Part shown: positions 57,364 to 64,000 of the stretch, piece after piece
Layout of the letters: every line of letters starts with the position of its first letter
Numbering within the stretch: position 1 is the stretch's first letter
NCBI GenBank assembly: GCA_023144895.1
Contig: JAGLEV010000009.1
Coordinates: forward strand, 1 to 64,000
Direction of reading: 5' to 3'
From: Thiotrichaceae bacterium
GTDB taxonomy: Bacteria; Pseudomonadota; Gammaproteobacteria; Thiotrichales; Thiotrichaceae
DNA: 64,000 bases
The notes under the pieces: generated by a model
What the model was told of the DNA's origin: nothing
The model's database searches: none
The model's input: only the letters and a program-made list of their open reading frames with translations
Made by a program: the position numbers and the translations under genes

Positions 57364-58593
57364 TTACTTCAACAGATGGGAAACAATACCATCGGCTAGC
57401 TTAGGCTCAAACCACGTTGATTTGGGTGGCATCACATCATTATCATCAGCGACATTCATTAAATCTTCCATACGTGTCGCAAAGATAGCAAAGGCAACGG
57501 CCATTTCACCGCTATTAACCCGCTTTTCAAGACCCTCTAAGCCACGAATCCCACCCACAAAATCAATACGATTATCAGTACGAGGGTCACTAATACCCAG
57601 TATAGGATCAATCAAATGCTTTGCAAGGCGACTAATATCCAAGCGGCTGACAGCATCTTCACTAGCGTCAATTAAATTATTATTCAGGGTCAGGCGGTAC
57701 CACTGTTTGTCCATATACATTCCATACTCTGAAGTCTGTATAGGCTTAACAGGTGTATCGCTTTTTTCTACACTGAAATGATGACTAATTTTAACAATAA
57801 ACTCATCGGCAGATAATCCATTCAAATCTTTAATCACACGATTATAATCAAAAATCTTCATTTCATGATGCGGGAAGGTCACGGATAAAAAGTAATTCCA
57901 TGGTGCGTTGTCATCTTTACTGCGTTGCGCGCAAATACGTGAAGCTGAGGCTGAGCGGTGATGCCCATCAGCGATATAAATAGCCCTCATTGCATTGAAA
58001 GCATCAGTAAGTTGCAAGAGGGTAGCATCATCATCAATGACCCATAAGGTGTGTTGAATCCCATCATCAGCCGTTGCATCCATATCGGGTGTGCCAGCAG
58101 AAGCTTTTGCTAATATCTCATCAACAATCGGTGCATCAGGATAAGCGAGTAATACGGGACCTGTTTGTGCATTCGTGGCATCAATCTGGCGTACACGGTC
58201 ATCCTCTTTAACAGGGCGAGTATATTCATGTTTGCGAATACGGTTGGTATCATAATCAGCCACTGAAGCACCAGCGACTAAACCTGTTTGTATAATATCA
58301 CCCATAATAAGGCGATAGGCATAGTAACAAGGTTTTTCATCCTGCTTTAATACACCTTCCTTGATCATCTGCTCAAGGTTTTCAGCAGCTTTTGCATACA
58401 CTTCAGGAGCATAAGGGTCGGTACCTTCAGGAAGATCAATCTCTGGTTTAGAGATATGCAAAAAGCTCCAAGGCTTACCTTCAGCTTGCTCACGCGCCTC
58501 AGCAGTATTAAGCACATCATAAGGAGGAGCAATAACATCGTCAGCCCGACCTGTTGCGGGGCGTAATCCCCGAATGGGAGAGATTAGATTCAT
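57364..58593 (-). CDS. DUF1015 family protein
   Basis: A 409-residue cytoplasmic protein of the DUF1015 family. Signatures include IRGLRP and VIAPPYDVL at the N-terminus, FLHISKPE near 47, and IYIADGHHRSASA near 210. An archaeal member of this family (SerK) is an ADP-dependent serine kinase; whether bacterial members share the activity is not settled. Next to it are an HD hydrolase gene and an unrecognised two-gene locus, giving no clear functional hint. Confidence 0.9.
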   Translation of the reverse strand: MNLISPIRGLRPATGRADDVIAPPYDVLNTAEAREQAEGKPWSFLHISKPEIDLPEGTDPYAPEVYAKAAENLEQMIKEGVLKQDEKPCYYAYRLIMGDIIQTGLVAGASVADYDTNRIRKHEYTRPVKEDDRVRQIDATNAQTGPVLLAYPDAPIVDEILAKASAGTPDMDATADDGIQHTLWVIDDDATLLQLTDAFNAMRAIYIADGHHRSASASRICAQRSKDDNAPWNYFLSVTFPHHEMKIFDYNRVIKDLNGLSADEFIVKISHHFSVEKSDTPVKPIQTSEYGMYMDKQWYRLTLNNNLIDASEDAVSRLDISRLAKHLIDPILGISDPRTDNRIDFVGGIRGLEGLEKRVNSGEMAVAFAIFATRMEDLMNVADDNDVMPPKSTWFEPKLADGIVSHLLK

Positions 58594-58637
58594 AACGGTA
58601 AGTCTCGTCAGTAGAAAATGACGATATTATAGCGAAA

Positions 58638-59645
58638 TTAACGCAACTCTGACACTAATTGCTTAAGCTCCACTGGCTTAAAGCGTTGTGCGCTAGGCAG
58701 ATCATAAAAAGTAATCTCATTAGGCTGGATAAAATTCGTTAAATTTTTAATAGCGATTTTAAGTTGTTTAATATTAATTTTATCAAGTACTAAAATATCA
58801 TCAGGATAGAGGTACTGACCTTGGTAATAATGCCCCTTATTGACATGGTAGCGACTCATACTAATTTTGGTCAGTTTTTTAAGATTGAGTGGGCTAATAC
58901 CACGACTCATATAAGCCCAGCGACCTTGTCGGATCACGCGTACCTGCTGATATAAAGGTAGAGCGAGATCAAGTGCGAGTGGGTAGCGTTTGAAGTTAAC
59001 AAGATAGCGTTTAGCCATACTATTATCGAGAATATAATTTTGTGTGGCAGGATCATAGATATCACTCATATTATAATACATGAGTACACCTTTAGTGACG
59101 GGAGGAACGCCCGTTCTTTCAAAAAATTTTACTTGATGCAGGCGTATGGTGACACTCACTTCTGCATATTGTTTACCGAGCTTTTCTAATAATTGAAAAT
59201 ACTTATCTTTTGTCGAATCACTCCAATCACAATCAATTTGAATTTTTTGATGTTGCACACGATTAACCGCTTGATTAATCAATGACATGATCTTAGATTC
59301 TTTGCTTTGTTTTAATGCCATATTAGAGAGATAAATAACAGGTATGTAATTAACGGTAATCTCTTGTTTAAACTTGGTTTTATTGATTATTAACTGATTG
59401 TTTCGGTAGGCAAGATCCAAGAACTTTATATACAGTCTATGGGGGGCATATTTTTTTAATACCAGAGGGCTTACCTCATAGCTCTGTTGCCAATAGTAAT
59501 AGGATATAGGGATAGAGCTTTGAGTTAATGGTTTATCAAATATTAGTATCGTGCCAATGAAGCTAAGGACGAGCAAGATAACTAGTTTTAGTTCCGATGG
59601 AAAGGAACGAGGTCTACGTTTTAAAAATTCATATAAGCCGCGCAT
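58638..59645 (-). CDS. Membrane-anchored protein, possible TIM-barrel fold, unknown function
   Basis: I do not recognise a named family. A basic N-terminus and a membrane helix at about 20-41 anchor a large domain of about 290 residues, probably periplasmic. The pattern of strands and loops (IQIDCDWS near 136, VSVTIRLHQV near 163, GVLMYYNMSD near 185, ALDLALPL near 222) suggests a barrel like glycoside hydrolases, with acidic residues at strand ends. It overlaps the preceding 754-residue gene by 25 bases, so the two are made together. Envelope polysaccharide or protein handling is speculative. Confidence 0.8.
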   Translation of the reverse strand: MRGLYEFLKRRPRSFPSELKLVILLVLSFIGTILIFDKPLTQSSIPISYYYWQQSYEVSPLVLKKYAPHRLYIKFLDLAYRNNQLIINKTKFKQEITVNYIPVIYLSNMALKQSKESKIMSLINQAVNRVQHQKIQIDCDWSDSTKDKYFQLLEKLGKQYAEVSVTIRLHQVKFFERTGVPPVTKGVLMYYNMSDIYDPATQNYILDNSMAKRYLVNFKRYPLALDLALPLYQQVRVIRQGRWAYMSRGISPLNLKKLTKISMSRYHVNKGHYYQGQYLYPDDILVLDKINIKQLKIAIKNLTNFIQPNEITFYDLPSAQRFKPVELKQLVSELR

Positions 59646-61885
59646 TCTTTAATCACTTCATTGTAATATTGAGTATCTTGATAATCCTTTATTTTCTTAA
59701 AATAGATGCCAAAACCTAACGCCTTTTTCTTTGCCATACTTTCAGCATAAGAATCATGGTCATCAGTCAAAAAATCTGGCCAGTGACTTTCCTTGTTGGC
59801 AGCAAATTTAATGAGGTTTTCATTGTTTTCTATCTTTGCTAAAGCATAGAGTGATTTGACAACTAATTCACGATCATTATCTAATGCAATGATTTTCTGG
59901 TAGTGCTTTTTTGCCATAGTCATATCTAGAGCACCACCATAGTGTGATGTTGTTGAACGAAACTCACGAATCAACATTGGTGAGTTACCAAACCATGACA
60001 TATTATAATAGGCTGTTGCGAGGATAAAATGGTTTTGGCTATTCTCTGGATTTTCTTTTATCTTTCTTTGGACTTCAAGTACAACCTCTGTAAATTTTTT
60101 CATAGTGAAGGGGGTCGATTTAATCCGATTATGACTACCACGGCTGGTAGTAAATGGGTTGTATGTTGTCTTCCATTGCTTTGTATTTTTTGCTTGTTCT
60201 AGCGATTCTTTTGCCTTAGAAAATAAACCTGCTGAGAGATACTTCTTAGCATAAATAGTTTCAATATTATGGCTATGTTTTAAATGTTCTTTTAAGGGTT
60301 GGCTGAGCTGAACCTCAAGAGCACTAGGCTTATCTTTCTTTAATAAAGCATTAAGATCTCGAAGTTGATAAATAATCATATTATCAATAGTAATGTCACC
60401 TCTATTTTTACTAACATAGTGTTTTCCCTCTTCTTTGTTGTTTTTATAGAAAGATTCTAGTTTAGTGAAGGTATAGATAATATAATCATCTATTTCATAA
60501 TCATAGTCAGACTCATTCTTTTTTGTATTTTTGGCGATAGCCTCTAAGTAATTTGATATTTCTCGCTCTTTATTAGCATCGACTTTATCCATATTGTTCA
60601 AGTAGGCATAAAGCTCTAATTTATTAACATATTGGGCACGAGGGTCTTGGGCGTAGGCTTTTATAAAGCTTTGCACATCACTTGTTGCAAGTTTATTCGT
60701 TGAGAGCAATTCTAGGTATAGCTGAGCATATCGAGCAAAGAATAAATCCTTACGCTTATTCTCTTTAATAATTTTCTTGACCTGTGTGCTGAGCTTTTGA
60801 AGGTAGCTAATACGCCGTTGTTCCAGTTGTTTTCTCTCCGCATCTGTTGTTCTGGAGTCCTGATATTTATCAAGATCAGCAATCAACACAGCATTCATTT
60901 TTTTAAGTTTTGGGTTCTGGGTATATTCATAATACCGACTAAACTGTACATACTCTAACTCTCGATAAAGTAAGGAATCGAGCCATTTTGAATTGGGGGC
61001 TAAGGCATAAATTGTTTTAAACTCTTCTAAGGTATTCGCATTTGTCTTTGTGGCTCGCATAAAGTGCATTAAGGCTTTTTCATTATCATTTTTACACAGT
61101 GCGATTAGTTGACTCCATTGCTCATCTGTTGTAATCCGAAAATCAACATGAGCGGCTACGCGTTTAGTCGTCGAGTCACGATAAACCATTGCGAAGAGAT
61201 AGGCAGATTCTGCGGGTTTATTCGCTCTTAGACTTCCTGCTTTTAAAGAAATAATCCATTGTTTTACTTCATTATCAAGCGCATTAATATCAGCATTATA
61301 TTTTTCATACAGCCGTGCAACAGGTTCTTCACTATGGTTAGAGCCAACATTAGTATAGTGAGCTAAGCGAATCATCAAGAAAACATATCGTTGACGCAAG
61401 AAAGGCGCTTTTGTTGTCTCTAATTGCTTTTCTATCCGCTTAATCATTGTTTTAGCCATCTCTGCTTCTTTGGCTTGACGCTGAATAGCATCCTCAGCTG
61501 TCTCCTTCCATTTTACTGCAAAGTTAACGAGAGGCTCTTGTTCATGGGCAATATCCATATATTCACGAACGGCTTTAGGAAGACTGTCTAGATTCTTTTT
61601 TTTATAAATAATCAGTTCAGCATCTTCTTTAGATATGTTCAAGAACTCTGCCCATGCTCTAAGATTATAGTGTTGAAATACTCCCCTCTCACTATATTCA
61701 ACCCATGTGTAAGTTGTTGAATTAAAGTTTGTTGGGCGCTTTATTAGTGTATCAATCAGCTTATGATGTAAAACATTAAAGCCACGATCTACAAAAAAAG
61801 GTTTGTAGGACTCACCTCCACCTGCAAGCGCAATGTTAGCTAATAAGTAACAAATCATAGCAAGAGTATATTTCATTGGACTCAT
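59621..61885 (-). CDS. Exported large helical-repeat protein, unknown function
   Basis: A 754-residue protein with a signal peptide at about 4-22 (cleavage near ALAGG) and no other membrane segment. The body is largely helical with many short tandem helices, such as ENSQNHFILATAYYNMSWFG near 650, resembling TPR solenoids. An ATG at 61876, nine bases downstream, is an alternative start. GGAG lies before the first ATG. It is translated together with the membrane-anchored 335-residue protein by a 25-base overlap. No catalytic motif was recognised; it may be a periplasmic scaffold for its partner. Confidence 0.8.
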   Translation of the reverse strand: MSPMKYTLAMICYLLANIALAGGGESYKPFFVDRGFNVLHHKLIDTLIKRPTNFNSTTYTWVEYSERGVFQHYNLRAWAEFLNISKEDAELIIYKKKNLDSLPKAVREYMDIAHEQEPLVNFAVKWKETAEDAIQRQAKEAEMAKTMIKRIEKQLETTKAPFLRQRYVFLMIRLAHYTNVGSNHSEEPVARLYEKYNADINALDNEVKQWIISLKAGSLRANKPAESAYLFAMVYRDSTTKRVAAHVDFRITTDEQWSQLIALCKNDNEKALMHFMRATKTNANTLEEFKTIYALAPNSKWLDSLLYRELEYVQFSRYYEYTQNPKLKKMNAVLIADLDKYQDSRTTDAERKQLEQRRISYLQKLSTQVKKIIKENKRKDLFFARYAQLYLELLSTNKLATSDVQSFIKAYAQDPRAQYVNKLELYAYLNNMDKVDANKEREISNYLEAIAKNTKKNESDYDYEIDDYIIYTFTKLESFYKNNKEEGKHYVSKNRGDITIDNMIIYQLRDLNALLKKDKPSALEVQLSQPLKEHLKHSHNIETIYAKKYLSAGLFSKAKESLEQAKNTKQWKTTYNPFTTSRGSHNRIKSTPFTMKKFTEVVLEVQRKIKENPENSQNHFILATAYYNMSWFGNSPMLIREFRSTTSHYGGALDMTMAKKHYQKIIALDNDRELVVKSLYALAKIENNENLIKFAANKESHWPDFLTDDHDSYAESMAKKKALGFGIYFKKIKDYQDTQYYNEVIKECAAYMNF

Positions 61886-62515
61886 AAGCTCCGTATAAAG
61901 GTAATAAAAGTAGTAGGTCTTTATTTATTATAGTCTTGATGTATATAAATATCGCATTATCATAGGATGAAGTAATCTAAGAAGCTAATAATAAAGGGAT
62001 TGTAATAGAAATATCAATAGACTTTTTATGGATAAAAAATCACTTAGGTTGATAAAGAATTTTTCTAAAGTTCGTCAACAGATGAGAGCTTTAGTGAAAT
62101 CATTCTAAACAGCTTTCAGGTCTCAGTGAGTTGCAAATAAATCATTAAATCGTTGTCAACTAGCCGTTCCTTTGCCTCTGTGAAATGCTCTAAATTTTGT
62201 GATCTTTGCTTTTTTTTAGAAGAATCGCGTAGCATCAACCTTCAACTAAAATCTCACGGGAACAGTGGATTGTCAACCTCATCTTTTGGTTGGTCAAGGA
62301 ATGGCTGGATACAAAATAATCTAAAATATAATCTAAAATATATTATATAATCTATTTAGTATTAGTATTTTAATTCCCTGTGAATTAAGCAGAGAGTGTG
62401 TCAATAAAATTATTATACTAACAATAAAAATTATAACAATTATTATTAATACAGTCGCTATTTATTATTATCCCTATAGTTAATAGGAGTGTGTCCCTGT
62501 ATTACAAAGGTTAGT
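61886..62515. other. A+T-rich intergenic region between divergent genes
   Basis: About 630 bases separate the 754-residue gene from the deacetylase-like gene. An open frame of 65 codons at 62153-62350 has no ribosome binding site and odd composition, so it is not called. A short A+T-rich repeat at 62316-62352 is listed separately. Regulatory sites for both divergent genes should lie here, but I see no clear promoter. Confidence 0.5.
62316..62352. repeat. Three A+T-rich near-repeats of ATAATCTAAAAT
   Basis: The twelve-base unit ATAATCTAAAAT occurs twice in tandem and a third, partial copy follows a few bases later. It lies 160 bases upstream of the deacetylase-like gene. It could be bendable promoter DNA or binding sites, or simple slippage. 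Confidence 0.7.
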
Positions 62516-63397
62516 ATGATAATGGACGTGATTCCTTCAATTGAATATACCTATCCAATGGTAGTCAATATAAAAAAACAAGTCGTTGTAGCTAGATCCT
62601 TTAAATATTTTAGTGGGTTATTAGTTTCGGCTAAGAGCCAAAAAGTAAGCATCAATAGGCAACCTCAGTTTTCTAGGAAATGGTATCAAAAACGTTTTTT
62701 AAATCAGTATAAAAATCACCACCACCACCGTCGATGGGGTCATAGGAGACCGAAGGTGAGTATTACGATTGATCATATTGGGGAGAATAGGGCAAGAAAT
62801 ACCTATGATGTTGTTAGAGATGGTTTAAGGGATAGCTATAATAAGGCACATTTTACTGTTTTTATTGAATGTACCGATCCGAGTAATCGATGTCTTCATA
62901 GTCAGCAGTGGGCAAGAAGAATCAATGCTCTGAATCCTTATAGAGTTCAATTGGGTATTCATACATTAGCAACTTCTGGACGATATGTTGCTTCAGCAAA
63001 GAATCAGGAAATGAATATCATTAATTTATATCATATTATTGGAAATATTGAGGGTAGAAATACAAAAGTCCCATTGTCATATCATGGAGTCAATGCAGGG
63101 AGAACGGTGCAAACAGCGATTCCTGTTTATTTAAGAGATAAAGTTAGATATGGGCGATCAACTAAAACAGATAATGGTCATTATTATCATCGTTTAGATA
63201 CACGAGTTATTCCTAATAGTGCATCATTGCAAAAAGCACAGCAAATTATGGATATTAATGTAAAGAAAAGAAAGGTGAGTACTTTTTTCTTTCATAGTCA
63301 TGAGTTATATGGTGGAACACCACAAAACAGACTCTATATGGATATAATCGATGGTATTGCCACAGGGCGTTATATTTCTGTCCCTTATCCAAAATAA
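62516..63397 (+). CDS. Divergent polysaccharide deacetylase-like (NodB-fold) protein
   Basis: Several blocks in the right order suggest the NodB/glycoside hydrolase-deacetylase fold: VSITIDHIG (strand with aspartate), HFTVFIEC, VQLGIHTL (histidine motif), LSYHGVNAG, and FFFHSHELYGG near the end. The classic TFDDG and HxxxH motifs are altered, so metal binding would differ. A His/Arg-rich stretch with four histidines precedes the domain. No signal peptide is clear. I chose ATG 62516 because AAAGG lies five bases upstream; GTG 62489 adds nine residues. Substrate unknown. Neighbouring unrecognised envelope genes make a wall or capsule role plausible but unproven. Confidence 0.7.
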   Translation: MIMDVIPSIEYTYPMVVNIKKQVVVARSFKYFSGLLVSAKSQKVSINRQPQFSRKWYQKRFLNQYKNHHHHRRWGHRRPKVSITIDHIGENRARNTYDVVRDGLRDSYNKAHFTVFIECTDPSNRCLHSQQWARRINALNPYRVQLGIHTLATSGRYVASAKNQEMNIINLYHIIGNIEGRNTKVPLSYHGVNAGRTVQTAIPVYLRDKVRYGRSTKTDNGHYYHRLDTRVIPNSASLQKAQQIMDINVKKRKVSTFFFHSHELYGGTPQNRLYMDIIDGIATGRYISVPYPK

Positions 63398-63699
63398 ATA
63401 GTAGTACTATTTATTATTGGTATTAATATTTTAAAAATATTAAGTGATCAATGATATTGGCTCTTAATCTTTTATTGTCCAAGGCTCTCAGAATAGGGGG
63501 CTGAATTTATTATTAATTAAAGTAGTTACCTTGTGGCATTATTATAATGATTTTTGGCAGAATATTGTTTTTTAGATAGTATGAAGGATACCAAAGAATA
63601 ATGCAGATAGTATTAGAATTTTGATGAGTATTTGCTTAGCCGCTTTGTGGTATGCCAGCTGTCTGGCACTACAAAGCAACTAAGATTTAAGAAAAGTGA
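63398..63699. other. Intergenic region between convergent genes
   Basis: About 300 A+T-rich bases with no gene. A strong hairpin near the phosphoribulokinase end is listed separately. Confidence 0.6.
63642..63677 (-). terminator. Hairpin downstream of phosphoribulokinase
   Basis: GCTTTGTGGT-AT-GCCAG pairs with CTGGCACTACAAAGC across a four-base loop, giving about fifteen pairs with one G-U and a two-base bulge. It lies 23 bases beyond the stop of the minus-strand gene. It lacks a following T-run, so it may protect the 3' end or terminate with help. Confidence 0.5.
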
Positions 63700-64000
63700 T
63701 TAGCCTTTATTCTCAATCATCTTGTGAATAATCGGTGTCAGGATAATCTCCATTGCCATTCCCATTTTTCCACCAGGAACAACAATAGTATTTCTACGTG
63801 ATATAAATGAATTGCCAATCATATTCAGTAAATAAGAAAAATCAATACCAAATTTCATGGGATCTTTAAAGCGAATAACGACAAAACTCTCATCAGGAGT
63901 AGGGATATCACGAGCAATAAAGGGGTTAGAAGTATCAACCGTTGGCACACGTTGGAAATTAATATCCGTTTGTGAGAACTGAGGAGTGATATGAGAGATA
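63700..64000 (-). CDS. prk: Phosphoribulokinase, C-terminal part (cut by window edge)
   Basis: Phosphoribulokinase phosphorylates ribulose 5-phosphate to the RuBisCO substrate, a step specific to the Calvin cycle. The visible 99 codons read ISHITPQFSQTDINFQRVP, then VDTSNPFIARDIPTPDES, then IVVPGGKMGMAMEIILTP, which are characteristic of the proteobacterial enzyme of about 290 residues. The reading frame stays open to the window end, so the true start is outside; a GTG at 63948 is internal. It is followed by a strong hairpin. The organism is therefore expected to fix CO2. Confidence 0.93.
   Translation of the reverse strand, partial: ISHITPQFSQTDINFQRVPTVDTSNPFIARDIPTPDESFVVIRFKDPMKFGIDFSYLLNMIGNSFISRRNTIVVPGGKMGMAMEIILTPIIHKMIENKG

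Noticed and set aside
62153-62350. Open frame of 65 codons before the deacetylase-like gene
   Set aside because: No ribosome binding site, atypical composition, and it ends in the A+T-rich repeat.

Overview
The window is a chromosomal segment of an A+T-rich gammaproteobacterium. The gene order around rne-rluC, rpoZ-spoT, ffh-ypjD-corB and the dcw cluster is typical of that class. The last gene, on the minus strand and cut by the window edge, is the C-terminal third of phosphoribulokinase. This points to a Calvin-cycle autotroph, most likely a sulfur oxidiser of the Thiotrichales type; the lineage is inference. No intact mobile element, CRISPR array or rRNA is visible. There is one tRNA, for threonine.

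Layout. 1-673 is a decayed, non-coding stretch with a fragment resembling an IS30-type transposase C-terminus. 674-5662 holds ffh divergent from ypjD, corB and radA. 5663-7587 is a long leader and a DEAD-box-like protein with eroded catalytic motifs. 7797-9266 is a secreted alpha/beta hydrolase. 9483-14890 is a minus-strand operon, slt-gspK-gspL-gspM-gspN, the distal part of a type II secretion system led by a lytic transglycosylase. 15096-20445 carries rsgA, a SPOR-domain protein and rne, whose tail holds two families of tandem repeats. 21415-24065 is rluC, a HAD phosphatase and sppA. 24156-28131 has a Crp/Fnr regulator, tRNA-Thr, a small conserved gene pair, a TrpD2/YbiB protein and a 64-aa protein. 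28163-31123 is rpoZ-spoT-ridA. 31296-33342 is hemH and an LpxL-type acyltransferase. 33796-35348 holds two unrecognised envelope proteins.

35916-52851 is a complete, compact division and cell-wall cluster: mraZ, rsmH, ftsL, ftsI, murE, murF, mraY, murD, ftsW, murG, murC, ddl, ftsQ, ftsA and ftsZ. It has a clear sigma-70 promoter and three MraZ operator repeats in front. It is followed not by lpxC but by a PhnA-like gene and a second ftsZ whose leader is copied too. 55338-61885 holds hemN with an Fnr-type box, a small HD hydrolase related to (p)ppGpp hydrolases, a DUF1015 protein and an unrecognised two-gene envelope locus. 62516-63397 is a divergent polysaccharide-deacetylase-like protein, and phosphoribulokinase closes the window.

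The most notable points are these: the tandem ftsZ pair with a copied leader; SpoT with an intact hydrolase but a destroyed synthetase site, alongside a second small HD hydrolase; the degenerate DEAD-box protein behind a hairpin that covers its ribosome binding site; RNase E and that DEAD-box protein sharing N/Q/R-rich tails; a possible small RNA near 25376-25570; and the unrecognised pair at 58638-61885.
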